This document shows positions 20,296 through 30,883 of a stretch of 64,000 nt of DNA, piece after piece; the first letter of the stretch is position 1, and each line of letters begins with the position of its first letter. Position numbers and translations under genes: made by a program. This DNA comes from Dactylonectria macrodidyma (lineage: Eukaryota; Ascomycota; Sordariomycetes; Hypocreales; Nectriaceae). The stretch lies in NCBI GenBank assembly GCA_020744425.1, contig JAGMUV010000017.1, forward strand, positions 1,054,001-1,118,000, in the 5' to 3' direction. The notes below the pieces were generated by a model. That model was not told the origin of the DNA. It worked only from the letters and a program-made list of their open reading frames with translations, and ran no database searches.

Positions 20296-23058
20296 ATGTC
20301 AGAACTTGAAGCACGCGTTCAAAGTGTCGAGACACAGCTCGGCGGTCTCTACCCTGTTATAGAGGAGCTCAAAGATTTACTGAAGCCTTCTACGAATACA
20401 ACCGGAGGAGCGAGACGTCACCATCTTCGGCGCCGACCTCCAAATAAAGGGCTGCAATCAGAATCAAAAGCAAATTTTTTAATCGCCAAAATTGAGAAGA
20501 TGCATCTAAGACTCGCAGCTGAACTAGGCCATATAAAGGATTTGGCTAAGCAGCCCCAAGTGCCAGCAATCGCAGACCAGTCAATCTTCGCGACTGATGA
20601 ACAGTCGTCTCGCACACCACTCTCGACAGGCGTTGACACTTCCAGCATCAACCACCAGACCCCTCCTTCCCTAGGACCGTCAGACTCTGGTGATCGGGAT
20701 GGTGGGCCCTCACAACCCGCTGCCGAAGGAATTAGACAAGACATGTCGGCACTACAATTAGATAGCGACGGACCATCGCAACGCGACCCTGCCGTTGAGG
20801 ACGACCAGGCAGACAAGTCAGATGCCGACACCGCCAGCACCACCAGCATAACCAGCACCACCAGCACAACCAGCACAACCACCACCATTACCGATATGGA
20901 AAGCCCGGTCACAGACGCTACTACAAACACGAGAAGCAGTGTTGCAGATGGCGATGCTAGTGATGCAACAGAAATCACCAATGGCACAGACGTTTCCAAG
21001 GGCATGGATCTTGTTACAGGCAGCACAGATATCGACACCGCCAACATGGACACAAATAGCACCACGGACAAGAACGATACAGCAGATACAAGCAATGATT
21101 TGAGTACCGATGAAATAGACAGCACTGATGCTATGGAACTCGCAAGTGCGGAAGACGACGCGAGCACAAACGTTGGAGACAACGTAAGCATATGTGCTAG
21201 GGACGACATGGACACAGGTGCTGGGGACGACCCGAGCAGTACTATGGACTGCGCCAGCACTATTGCACGTTTCAACCTTACATCTGCCCAGATGGGAGAA
21301 AAGCTCATCCCAGCCCTCGCCGAACTAATGAACCACCCCGATTTCTCCAATGAGGCCACGGCGCCCCCATTTGACGGCGATCTGAACAAGCTGAAGGACG
21401 AAATTCTTATCGACGACGCATACTATACGAGCAATACATACCAATCCCGTCACAATGGCTATGCAAACCTTTACTCCTCAAATGAAAAGTCAAAGTTCGT
21501 ATGGCCAGACTTCTCTGTGGAAGCACCGGACAGGCCGACACAAATTCAAGTCGAAGAGTTTCTTGAAGAAACCATCTCTCATCCACCTAAAGGCGAAATT
21601 CCATACTACGGCGGCACCGCATCCCGTAACATCAATGCCCAGCTTCATCCCGGAAAAACCCTAGCGGAGTTCAAGCAGGCTACGGGCATAAACTCCGAGT
21701 TTTATCACATTGGTAGCAGATGTTCCAGCACTGCTTTCCACTGCGAAGACACTAACCTTCAGTCATGTAACGTGACTGATTACGGTTGGAAAGTCTGGCT
21801 GGTCGTCAAGACACACCACACAGCTAAATTCGAGGAGTTTATCAGAGAAACTTGGGGCGGCTGTAAATGCCAGCAATTTGTACGCCACCTCAACTTGCTA
21901 ATTGCACCTTCGAGACTTCGAAAAGAGGGCATCGAGTTCGATATTCGTTGTACAGGACGGGGCGAGATGATTGTAACGGAGGCTCACCAGTATCACTATA
22001 CTATGAACTACTCACAGTCTGTCGCTCGGTCAATCAATTTTCTCCTCCCTGGAAATCAAATGGTCCTCGAGGGCGTCCCTGTCTGCAAGGAGTGCGGTTT
22101 CTATGCACTGCATTCTACGCAGCCTGTCCGAATCGTCCCATCCCCCAAAGAGGAGACGTCACAGGGGCAGAAAAGGAGAGCACCCGCTAAGGTGCCATTG
22201 CGACCATCAAAAATCACTCGCTCGCAAGCGGATGCCACGGAAAAGGCCGGTCACTGGAGCGAGGAGATAAAGGAGATCACCAAGCGGGTCAAGAAACAGT
22301 CCATAAGGGTTCCGATGCTCAAAGCCGGAGAAGTTCCTGATCCAGTCGCCTTCGAGCTCGCTACCATCATTTGGAGTCGGGACGTGATCAAGACCTTCTG
22401 CTCTGTTGTGGAATGCCAAATGGCACCGAGATCTGTCCAACATGTCCCCTTATCGTCTGAGGCTCGCTCCGGAGATCCAGATTCGAGTTTGCCCATCACA
22501 GAACGAGCTAAACGGTTGGCAAGAAGCGAAAAAAGAACTGAGATTGACAGCCTGATTACCCGATATGATCTGCTCCACCTCTATGAGGACATGGAGGCCC
22601 GGAAACGACGCACTGCTTCTCAGCGATCTGGAACGGTAGACATTCAAGCTGTCAGGGATGCGACGGGCTGGACCATCGAGCAATACAAATATAAACGCAC
22701 ATTGGGTCAAGAATGGGGAAGGCTATGTGGGCCGTACAAAGGCCTCTTGTGTTTTGTTCCTTCGCACCTGACTTGCCGTCAGGTCCAAAAGTTAACCGAG
22801 GAACAGCTTCAGCAATTTCATCGTCTCCTCGACGATGATTACATCAGATCAATTTGCTCTGCAGCCGAAATCTTCTTGAAAGCTCTGGACACATCAGACA
22901 AACTAGAGTTTGCATGGAAAGGGATGAAAGTCAAATGGGACACTCTGCAAGAGTCAATGGTAACCGACTTGCTTCAATCACTGTCGACTTCAGGGCAATC
23001 AGCGCCAGGGGAAGATGGAAATGCACGGACCACCACAAGGGGAATTTTCCCTTTGTGA
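20296..23058 (+). CDS. JmjC-domain protein, 920 aa
   Basis: This is a single long exon. Residues 1-30 form a heptad-like coiled coil. A Ser/Thr/Asp-rich region of about 170 residues (150-320) is low in complexity. Residues 445-590 look like a JmjC cupin fold. HCE at about 482 fits the HxD/E iron motif, and EAHQYHYTMNYSQSVARSIN at about 561 carries the distal His and the typical JmjC ending. This fold usually supplies Fe(II)/2-oxoglutarate-dependent demethylase or hydroxylase activity. CKECGFYAL follows, then a basic region and a helical C-terminus. The domain call is from motif spacing. A chromodomain-like gene lies just downstream on the other strand, so a chromatin role is plausible. Confidence 0.82.
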   Translation: MSELEARVQSVETQLGGLYPVIEELKDLLKPSTNTTGGARRHHLRRRPPNKGLQSESKANFLIAKIEKMHLRLAAELGHIKDLAKQPQVPAIADQSIFATDEQSSRTPLSTGVDTSSINHQTPPSLGPSDSGDRDGGPSQPAAEGIRQDMSALQLDSDGPSQRDPAVEDDQADKSDADTASTTSITSTTSTTSTTTTITDMESPVTDATTNTRSSVADGDASDATEITNGTDVSKGMDLVTGSTDIDTANMDTNSTTDKNDTADTSNDLSTDEIDSTDAMELASAEDDASTNVGDNVSICARDDMDTGAGDDPSSTMDCASTIARFNLTSAQMGEKLIPALAELMNHPDFSNEATAPPFDGDLNKLKDEILIDDAYYTSNTYQSRHNGYANLYSSNEKSKFVWPDFSVEAPDRPTQIQVEEFLEETISHPPKGEIPYYGGTASRNINAQLHPGKTLAEFKQATGINSEFYHIGSRCSSTAFHCEDTNLQSCNVTDYGWKVWLVVKTHHTAKFEEFIRETWGGCKCQQFVRHLNLLIAPSRLRKEGIEFDIRCTGRGEMIVTEAHQYHYTMNYSQSVARSINFLLPGNQMVLEGVPVCKECGFYALHSTQPVRIVPSPKEETSQGQKRRAPAKVPLRPSKITRSQADATEKAGHWSEEIKEITKRVKKQSIRVPMLKAGEVPDPVAFELATIIWSRDVIKTFCSVVECQMAPRSVQHVPLSSEARSGDPDSSLPITERAKRLARSEKRTEIDSLITRYDLLHLYEDMEARKRRTASQRSGTVDIQAVRDATGWTIEQYKYKRTLGQEWGRLCGPYKGLLCFVPSHLTCRQVQKLTEEQLQQFHRLLDDDYIRSICSAAEIFLKALDTSDKLEFAWKGMKVKWDTLQESMVTDLLQSLSTSGQSAPGEDGNARTTTRGIFPL

Positions 23059-23069
23059 TGGTCCGTGCA
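23022..23069. repeat. hairpin across the JmjC stop codon
   Basis: The 23-nt arms 23022-23044 and 23047-23069 are inverted repeats matching at 21 of 23 positions, with a 2-nt centre. The stop codon (23056-23058) lies in the right arm. In mRNA this would form a very stable stem-loop at the end of the coding region. Confidence 0.85.
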
Positions 23070-23417
23070 CGTTGATTCTTTTGCTCCGCGACACGTCGGT
23101 CCTACGCTTGAAGGCAAGGGGAGTGATATCAGGGACATTTCAATATATTTATTAACCAGCCCGTTACTTGCCTCTCATTGCATCCGTACGGCTATTAAAT
23201 GGTACCACAATATCATACGTACTCCCCACTGATACGACGATTACGGCTAGCACCACCATGGACCAAACTACTCCTAAAGTAGTTGTACGCAGCAAGTCCG
23301 CAATCAATGCACCTGCTTGCATCCCGTTCCTTCGCTAGCAACGATTGAGGTAGTGAAGCTGGCTGGCTGAAGAGATGTGGCAGAGTTATTATTGCAAGCT
23401 GTCAAAAGGGCTGAGCA
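23070..23417. other. intergenic, nothing recognised
   Basis: Convergent 3' flanks of the JmjC and chromodomain-like genes; no gene recognised. Confidence 0.4.
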
Positions 23418-24159
23418 CTACTTGTCCTTCTGAAACGATGTTTGGTCCACCTCCCATGCTTGCGTTCCAAATGCCTCGACCACGGCCTCTTTGGCAATCT
23501 CCATCGCAGCAGGTCCGCTCAAGTCCGAAATCGTGCCCCATGTGGGTTCCCATTCAATCAAATACAGCAATGACCCATCCAGGGCCTTTTCAACCGCCTG
23601 TATTCCAGAGAACTCCCATTCTCTAACCGGATTATCAACGATCCGTGCTTTTTTCTCTTGTCGTATCTTTAATCGGTGCATGTTCTTCCTCTGCTGACGC
23701 TGTTTGACCAGAAGTTGATGCTTCTTGTGCAAATTCCGCCGGTGATCTTGCTGGTTGTCATTTGCGGACACTAGTTCAGTACGGCCGTGGTCCAGGGCTT
23801 CCATGTCATGGCTGTCGTGTTCAGTCATGCGCACTGAATGAGCCCGCGGGTTGGAGGCCATGTTATCCCCGGATGGAGGCACCCAGGCACGCTGTCTGGT
23901 CGAGTTAGATTGGCCTTCCACTCAAGTCAGCAATGCTCGATGATCAAGTGTTCTTCTGGTCTATCTTACTGGAGCTGTCGCAACTGGGAATCTGCGGGAT
24001 TTGATCCTGAATGGTAGCTCCGTTGGTAAAGCCAGAGCCTGGACGAGAGGTTGTTGGGAAAGGGAAGCGATACGAGTTCCAGTCATTTGATAGCGGCGAC
24101 GGCCAGCTGTCATCTGGATGCATTGTCTGAGGGCGAAGCTTGGTCGGCATTATGGGCAA
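23418..24159 (-). CDS. chromodomain-like protein, 230 aa
   Basis: Exons 24159-23970 and 23920-23418 join across a 49-nt intron (GTAAGA donor, GCTGAC branch site, TTGAG acceptor). The N-terminus is Pro/Ser-rich, and a long basic helical region (HKKHQLLVKQRQQRKNMHRL) follows. The C-terminal 60 residues have the chromodomain pattern: a hydrophobic strand before WEFSGIQAVEKALDGSLLYL, then IEWEPTWGTISDL and a final helix. Chromodomains bind methylated histone tails or nucleic acid. In fungi, related modules also occur in retroelement integrases, but no integrase sequence is near. It is convergent with the JmjC gene. Confidence 0.6.
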
Positions 24160-24774
24160 CTTGCATATGGAAAGTGTGATTTACGGCGCCAATTGTAGCG
24201 ATTTGTTTTCTGGCGTCTCGAACCAAGCGTCGGAAGTCATCCAATTATCCTTTTGCTACCTAAAAATAGAACAATAGTCCGGTCCGTATGAAGGAACAGG
24301 CCAGAAACCAAGCGCGTAATATGTGACGCCGTCGCATCTCCGGTCCCCCGGAGGAGGTGTGGGGAAGGCAAACAGGCAGAAACCCGGCGCTTCTCTGGCA
24401 GTCACCGGTGTGTATGTGGGGCTCTTTTCCGGCCCCGGTAGGTGTGCGTGGGTCGCTGAAGGCCGGCTCTACCGGGCTTGCCTCCGAGAGATTGCATCAG
24501 CCGGAAAGATGACAATTAGATTTCTCAGCGGCTATTGCTGTCAACTCATTGGATCGGGTACAAATCTCGAAAACCGGCACGGCCATCAATGCTTGGTATT
24601 AGGTAAATGTGCGCGCTTCTCAGTCACATTCAGCACGCTAAATGGATTTTTCGAGGGCGCTCGGTCAAGCGGAATCTCACCACCTAGTTTAGTACCTGTC
24701 AGAACTTATTCGTTTTCAGACAATGTGCTCGCTGCTTTTCAAAAATAAAATTCACATTTTATTGAACTATAGTA
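24160..24774. other. intergenic, nothing recognised
   Basis: An open frame at 24323-24748 on the plus strand has no recognisable motif, and I do not call it a gene. Confidence 0.35.
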
Positions 24775-25261
24775 CTACTGTTCATTGAAGCTCCCTCCTG
24801 TAGATATGTCACCTCTCAAAGGCATTTGGTATCGGATGATGATTTCTTGTTCCCACGGGCTAGGAGGAAGCGTCGGAGTGACAGGGGCCGGCGGAGAAGG
24901 CTCATTGCAGGCCTAAATTATTGATTTAGCTTGTCGTTTACCTTCAGACATGATTCCATACCTCTTCAGTGGCCTGGCATAGAGCCTCAGCACCATCAGA
25001 TAGCGATTCGACGAGTTGATATATTTTTTGTATCGTGTGTTCGATATAGTGAAGATCGTTTCGCACTTTACCAAGGCCAACGTTTTGTCCTTGCGCTTCT
25101 CGTGCATTTATTCCCTGAACAAGTGCATCAGTTGCCACAACAGTGTATTCAATGAAGCCTAGTTCTCTGCGCGCTTTCCCAAGTCCACAACAGAGCCTCT
25201 GTAGCTCTCCTGGGACTTGGGCAAGGGTAAAGTCTTTGAGAATATCTGATGAATGGTTCAT
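24775..25261 (-). CDS. small two-exon helical protein, 145 aa
   Basis: Exon 1 (25261-24962) and exon 2 (24912-24775) join across a 49-nt intron with a GTATGG donor, a GCTAAA branch site and a TTTAG acceptor. The start at 25261 (MNHSSDILKDF) is chosen because it is the first in-frame ATG and lies 63 bp below a TATA box. Exon 1 is helical, with a repeated GLGKxRxxLxxIEyT pattern seen twice, suggesting an internal duplication and a helical bundle. Exon 2 is Pro-rich (PSPPAPVTPTLPPSPW). Function unknown. Confidence 0.6.
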
Positions 25262-25323
25262 TATTGATGAAATGAGGACTTGGGACTGGGTACAATGCAA
25301 GAGAATACATGTCCTTGCAGGCC

Positions 25324-25330
25324 TTTTATA
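25324..25330 (-). promoter_or_regulatory. TATA box of the small helical-protein gene
   Basis: TATAAAA on the minus strand, followed by GGCCTGC, 63 bp upstream of the chosen ATG. Confidence 0.5.
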
Positions 25331-25681
25331 GCTGAGGAAGAGCTATTTTTATAATCAACAACGCTGAAAATAGAGTCATTGCCCCCCAAGACGACTGGCG
25401 TTATCCCTGAAATACTGGAGGCCATCCGAGTTGAGGTCTACACGGAAGGTGGGTGCACCGGACCGAAATAGGTGGTACCGCTGACCTTGAGCAGGCGGGC
25501 GGCGTTCGGGTCACCAGGATAGATGGATCACCGGTCGCTCGGAGGATTCTCTAGCGGAAATCCCACCCGAACACGGATCTGGGCGGCTAGTCGGGACACA
25601 GTGTTGGCCGGTCCGGCCCCACCGAAGGTCGGAAACGCCGACTTGCACGCCGCTCTAGTCTCGACCCCGCTCGCTGCTACA

Positions 25682-25688
25682 TATAAAA
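25682..25688 (+). promoter_or_regulatory. TATA box of the 565-aa gene
   Basis: TATAAAA lies 39 bp upstream of the ATG at 25727. It supports that start over open-frame sequence further upstream. Confidence 0.5.
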
Positions 25689-25726
25689 CACCCGAGAAGC
25701 ATGCCTTACCATTCTCGCCTGAGATT

Positions 25727-27522
25727 ATGCTTTCCACCACAACGATGTCTTCCTACACTGGTAGATGGAGATGCCTCTTTGTCCCACCCAACCACCTCGA
25801 ATTATGTCTCAAGTCACATGTCGTTGGGCCTAGCTCCTATCCTCCCTTACTAGAAGTGGCTGTCCCTCTTTACATTCCCCTTACGCATCCTCTCCTAGAC
25901 CTGCCCCAAGTGGCCCCAGTGTCCATTGATTCATTGATTGACAAGCAGGAAGTCCTCAGCTTTGGATACTGCAATGCTCAAACTCGGGCATTATACAGGT
26001 TCCTCCACCAGGCTAGCGCAGGTGTTGAGGCACATGGCGCGGAGTTGGGACAGTATTACCGAGACCGATACCCAAATCTACGGCCATGGATTGAGTACAT
26101 TATCCTTTTACGAGACCTACCAGTCAGTTCCACTCATTCCCCCCCTCTCGAAGTCAACTAATAGTCCATAGCCAGCTATAGCGCCACATCGTTTGCCTGT
26201 CCACAAGCAGATGCTTCGGGATAACTTCAGTCGAGCCGTAGTTTTCTTGGCATTGAGTTCAATGAAGTCTCAAGAGCCGGCTGCATGCTCCATTAGAGCC
26301 ATGAGTTCTGATCAGGTGATAGCCACCTTGCGCCGCGCTCTGGAAGTCGAATTCGCAAACTTGCATCATGTCTGTCAAGCAAGCCTGAATAATATTGCTC
26401 TCATCCGGAACATTCTTATTCAAGTTGGTGGCTTACGAAACGACGCACAGCTGGACCTCTTAGATATCGACAGTACCTACGTCCATATCTCAGAGATTTT
26501 GTCAATTCTAATGGGAGGGCCCCAAACCACGCATCGCCAGACCATGACCGAGCTAATTCAGCAACTGTCCGAAACCCGATCATTCATCAACTTACATGTA
26601 AATGAGGAGCTGATCGTGAACATGACTGAAAAACTAGAGTTGAACTTTTGGGTTTGGGTCACAGTAAGTTAGCTATCTTGATAGTGAATGGTTCTTTGCT
26701 GATGATAACAAGAACATCCCGTCCGATTGGACGGCTGGATTCTCGTCACAATCTTGGAAAAGCCTCAGAGTGCTCTCAAACGAGTCGTTAGGTCTTTGCC
26801 ATTCTCTCCAAGAGGGCCACAACGCAGAGAAAATATTCTCAGTATGGGCGTATCTCGTGCGTCATACATACCCAGACGCACGAGATAGCATCCAGCGAAG
26901 TGCGGGTGGAATCTTTAGCCGAGCGTGTCAGAGCTTGCAAGTTCAGATCTCATTGCCGCAAATGACACTGGACTTGATGACTATGACATGCATTTCCCGA
27001 CTATTTCCTACGAAAGGGGCAAAGAGATCAAGCCATTCCAGTTCAATCAACGCATTGGATGCCATGTTCCGGAAATCATCTACGGAAGACATGTCAATGA
27101 CAACGAATCGCCTCCTTGCCTCCCTTCATCGTGTCCTCATTGCCGACGATTTTTCGCATCGGGACCCCAAATTGTCCCATTTCATCAGTCAAATAGGTTT
27201 ACCGAACCTCATGTTGGAGCTATACGACTCGCACACGGATCAGTATTGGGCATATCGGATTCGAAATCACGCTCCGCATTCTGCAGCGTTTGGACATATC
27301 GGTTTGCGCGTTGGCGACTTCCCTGTGAAGCTAAGCCCTTTGAGACAATCTCCGGAGGAATACTCGACAATGGGAATAGCGTATTATGCGGACATGGTGA
27401 AAGCGATGCGAGGTGTAATTGGAGAGAAAGGAACCAGGCGGCACTTGGAAGACGCTGGGGTTACGGAAGACACAGAAGTCGCAGAAGGCGCAGAGAGTGC
27501 AGGCACATCAGTCCTCAGGTAG
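25727..27522 (+). CDS. three-exon protein of unknown function, 565 aa
   Basis: Exons 25727-26122, 26172-26663 and 26713-27522 join in frame. Intron donors are GTCAGT and GTAAGT; acceptors are CATAG and CAAG. The protein is globular with many helical segments (LYRFLHQASAGVEAHGAELG; LLDIDSTYVHISEILSILMG). The last 25 residues are acidic and Ala/Glu/Gly-rich (EDTEVAEGAESAG). No signal peptide, membrane segment or catalytic motif is seen. The start follows a TATA box at 25682. A shorter frame in another phase overlaps exon 3 and is treated as a shadow. Confidence 0.6.
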
Positions 27523-27916
27523 TCAATAATTGTAAGATCGACGGAACAAAAGACTCGTGGCAAGTGAGAACGGCCCTACGTTTCCTCCAAACCGCAGAGG
27601 CATCCCGCAAAGTCCCTAAACCCTCACCAAACATTGACGCTGGTAGCCACTAGATCCTGATTCCGCCTTGGGGTTGGTGCAAACCCGTACTACTTGAGGC
27701 AGCTGCCTCCATAGCCGTGTATGCGACCTTAGTGGACCTGCCGAGGCTCTCTCTTCTCTGTGGCCAATGGTCATGATCTGCCCGTACGTCATCAGGCCCC
27801 TTGTGGCTTTGTGACAGGTCATGGCCATATCAATGTAATGCTGCCTATTGGCCTCTTCAAGCATTACCCCTATATATAGATGGCACCATGGACATTGGTA
27901 AGGATGACTAGAGTAT
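27523..27916. other. intergenic, nothing recognised
   Basis: No gene recognised between the 565-aa gene and the 101-bp repeat array. Confidence 0.4.
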
Positions 27917-28320
27917 CACTGCGTCCCAACTAGCCATTCAGCAGACCATGTTGACGGCCAGAGTCCTTATCCGACCCAATGATCACCTCGATCCGGATTC
28001 AGGATGGCTGGCAGAGCTTCACCACGTCTCAACAAGCCTCTCAGCAGACCATTTTGACGGCCAAAGTCCTTATCCAAGCCAATAGTCACCTCAATACAGA
28101 CTCAGGGGGCTGGCAGTGCTTTATGCGCCTCAGGTACACTTTAAGCAGGTCACTTGGCGGGCCGGAATCCTCATCGTACCCAATAATCACCTCAATCCAG
28201 ACTCAGGAGGGCTGACAACCGACCACCGCGTCTCGACTAACCTCTCAGCAGGCCTTTAGCAGGCCAAACGTTCCTTCTGACCCAATCATTATCCCATGCC
28301 TGGTTTCGCGAGACTGGCAT
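27917..28320. repeat. four tandem copies of a roughly 101-bp unit upstream of a gene
   Basis: Units start near 27917, 28020, 28122 and 28222. Shared blocks include CGTCTCAAC, CTCTCAGCAGACC, GACGGCCAAAGTCCTTAT, CCAATRATCACCTCAAT and GACTCAGGANGGCTGGCAG. Copies are 65-80 percent alike by eye. A related array lies upstream of the paralogous gene at 55319. Confidence 0.75.
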
Positions 28321-28516
28321 CATGTGAACCCCTTGAGACGGCAAGTCGAAGAGGCAAAAAGGGAGGTGATGGGGATTTAAAGGAGCTCCGGCCCCGTTGA
28401 TTTCTTAATTCGCCCATCAACCTTTCTCCCACCTGACGATTACTTCTTCATTCACAATATCTCTTTCATTCCAGTCTTTATATGAGGACAAGACTTTTTT
28501 TATCCAACCCCCTAAA

Positions 28517-30085
28517 ATGGCTGAATTCGGATCCCAGCCCGAAAGGGCAAAGAAACCTCACCTTGAACAGACTTTCGATGCTTGGAGCTCCGTTTTTGAG
28601 CTTGGTCGCAAGTCTGGCCACCGTGAAGGCTATCAAGAAGGCTTTGAAAAAGGCTACTGGAGCGGCGTCTTCTCTTCGCCGTGTCAGTGTGATCTTGGAC
28701 TAGCCCTCCCTTCTCCAAAGGATATCATCGACGATATTCAGCCTGATTCCACAGGGGAATGCCTTCTCAGTACGACGAAGGAGCAATCAAGTGCTCTGAC
28801 ACCAACCCCCCCACTAATAAGTCCAACTTCTATTTCGACTAAAAATCCTGAATCAAGCAGTCTCCCAATCAGTATCTCGGCAATAAGCCAGACTGAATAT
28901 GGTGAGGCTGCGCCGACTACCAACGATTTGGAATACTCTCTCGCTCTGCTTACCCAGTCGATCTCTCCCATCCACAACTCGATACCTACTCCGGAACCTT
29001 CCCCTCGCGGCCACAAGCCAGCCTCCCCTATCCTACAAGATTCAATTTCTTGCAATGGGCCAATGCCTCCTATTAGTGGCAACCTATCCATTTCGCGGGC
29101 ACCCTCACCTCCTCTAGAGCAACTTACCATTGATTGGACAGACGACTCCATGTTCTCTGCCCCTCACGAGGGTGTGCTATCTCCGAATGGTGCCTCTCCT
29201 GCATCGGCCAATGACACAGCGCCCAGGCTCAGCAATCCCTTCGATCCAAGCCGTCTAGGCTCTTCCAACAGCAACGTTCTCGCCCCCACCGATGTTTCTG
29301 ATGGCGATTCAATAAACAGCCCCGCGCTCAAGGATGAACGATTGACTGACGCAGAAGCGCTGACAACTATGAGTTCAAGTCCGAATACCTCATATGAGCA
29401 ATCGTTTCCTCCGACACCTCGTATAGATGACACAGTGGCCTTCTGGATTGACGAGTTGTCGTCGCCGCCTTCACCCACCAGGAGCTGCAACTTGGCAGAT
29501 TATACCGTTCTAGAGGACTCAGAAAAGGCAGCCAACCAGTCGCTACGCATTTCGCACCTCTATCAAACCGAGGATCCTGATTCTAGCAGCGAAGACCTCT
29601 TATGCCTTCCAGCTGAATATTCAAACAGAAAGAGGTCTGCTGAGATTCCTTCTAACCCGCCCAGCCCCAAACGCACTAAGAACGACCATGGCCAAGAACC
29701 GGGCAACGGCGGCCATGGCGACAAATCCGACCAATTCCGTATCGAGGAAATCCTAGTTCAGCCCAAGGGAACCGGCCCAGCTTTTACTGTTTCCTGGAGT
29801 CGGAGGGCAGGGGAATGGGTCGAAAAAAACAAGAGAGGGAAAGCAAATCGGACTTTTAAATACGACGCTCTCTTAGACATTACCCGCGATTTCTGTTCGA
29901 TTACCGGGCGCCGACGCCTTGGTTGGTCCCCAGTTAAACTATATTTCAAGAATGGTCGGTGGCAGGGCCGCGACGTGCTTGGTGATTGGAAAATCGAGGT
30001 TCAGTCCTCTTCCATTGAACTAGTCCTAGCAATGGCGGAGGAACGCGATTCATTAGCATGCGAAGCACATTATGTAAAGCTCTAA
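28517..30085 (+). CDS. Ser/Pro-rich protein with a C-terminal domain shared with the 55.3-kb gene
   Basis: A single exon encodes 522 aa. Residues 20-55 form a charged helix with a HREGYQEGFEKGYWSGVF motif. Residues 60-400 are Ser/Thr/Pro-rich and probably disordered, with a basic SPKRTKND stretch near 400 that could be a nuclear signal. The last 110 residues form a compact domain with TVSWSRRAGEWVE, GRRRLGW, WKIEVQSSSI and a terminal HYVKL. The protein at 55319 shares this domain position for position up to the C-terminus. No family is recognised. The promoter region (TTTAAAGGAGC...GGCCCC) and the upstream repeat array also resemble those at 55 kb. Confidence 0.7.
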   Translation: MAEFGSQPERAKKPHLEQTFDAWSSVFELGRKSGHREGYQEGFEKGYWSGVFSSPCQCDLGLALPSPKDIIDDIQPDSTGECLLSTTKEQSSALTPTPPLISPTSISTKNPESSSLPISISAISQTEYGEAAPTTNDLEYSLALLTQSISPIHNSIPTPEPSPRGHKPASPILQDSISCNGPMPPISGNLSISRAPSPPLEQLTIDWTDDSMFSAPHEGVLSPNGASPASANDTAPRLSNPFDPSRLGSSNSNVLAPTDVSDGDSINSPALKDERLTDAEALTTMSSSPNTSYEQSFPPTPRIDDTVAFWIDELSSPPSPTRSCNLADYTVLEDSEKAANQSLRISHLYQTEDPDSSSEDLLCLPAEYSNRKRSAEIPSNPPSPKRTKNDHGQEPGNGGHGDKSDQFRIEEILVQPKGTGPAFTVSWSRRAGEWVEKNKRGKANRTFKYDALLDITRDFCSITGRRRLGWSPVKLYFKNGRWQGRDVLGDWKIEVQSSSIELVLAMAEERDSLACEAHYVKL

Positions 30086-30440
30086 ATTGATGCTTGGCCC
30101 TTGTTCAAAGTTCTTCATGGTGCTGATGTCGTTCCTCTGTTTTCTAACGCCGCGGAGCCCAGCGGCCGCTTTAGACCCACTGTCGGAACCTTTGGACCCA
30201 CTCAAGTCCCGATTCCAGCCCGACGGAAGCGGAGCTCGGCGTAGGTGGAGTAGCGTCAACAGGCCCGAGTCTCGGATTTTGGAGTCAATGCAATTAGCCT
30301 ATTTATCATATTTACATACTTAAGCGCCGGCCTTCGGATGCCTAAAACTTGTGGTTTGGATTCTCACTTAACTTCACGTCCCCAACTACCAGCCCTAAAA
30401 ATTGCTTCACAGTCTATTTTTCTAATTTCCTGAAATCGCA
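30086..30440. other. intergenic, nothing recognised
   Basis: No gene recognised; a TTACATACTTAAG stretch near 30310 may belong to the promoter of the secreted-protein gene. Confidence 0.35.
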
Positions 30441-30845
30441 ATGTATACCTCTACTTTAGTCCTGACTGCCCTCCTAGCATTCGCCCTCGCAACTGACCTA
30501 GGGCAGTTTGTTTTAGAGTGGTGGGATGGAGTTAGTGACACCACTACTATAACCTCCACTACTACTCTCACCAAGACGCAAACTATGTTGCAGGTCCACA
30601 CCATAACCTCGACCTGGGCCGGTACCATTAGCTCCATCGAGACCACCTCCATTACCAACTCCCTCTGTACAATATGCTCTATCTATTCCGCACAACTTGA
30701 TAAAACAATGCGGTGGTATTGTAGCCAAAGAACTAAGTATACATGTGGGAATCCCATGCAATCTGGGATACATAGAATCCGCTGCCCAGACGTACAGAAT
30801 TCGCAGGTTGTCAGGAATTTAACTAGTGATGAGGCCCGAATCTAG
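30441..30845 (+). CDS. small secreted protein candidate, 134 aa
   Basis: The N-terminus (MYTSTLVLTALLAFALA) is a clear signal peptide with a predicted cut near residue 17. The mature part has a Thr-rich stretch (TTTITSTTTLTKT), likely O-glycosylated, and about five Cys in its second half, typical of small secreted fungal proteins. No intron is used. A 49-bp piece of this gene recurs at 37503 beyond the NLR gene. Function unknown. Confidence 0.5.
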   Translation: MYTSTLVLTALLAFALATDLGQFVLEWWDGVSDTTTITSTTTLTKTQTMLQVHTITSTWAGTISSIETTSITNSLCTICSIYSAQLDKTMRWYCSQRTKYTCGNPMQSGIHRIRCPDVQNSQVVRNLTSDEARI

Positions 30846-30883
30846 GCAATAGGTGGACATCATGGTGGAGGCCACTGAACGAA

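Noticed and set aside
20418..21389. 323-aa minus-strand frame opposite the JmjC gene
   Set aside because: Its Ser/Val/Leu-rich composition is the reverse complement of the Asp/Thr/Ala-rich region; it is not an independent gene.
24323..24748. 141-aa plus-strand frame
   Set aside because: No motif, promoter or splice support, and it lies opposite the 3' flank of another gene.
26925..27653. 242-aa overlapping frame on the plus strand
   Set aside because: It overlaps exon 3 of the 565-aa gene in another phase and contains no motif; the spliced frame is better supported.
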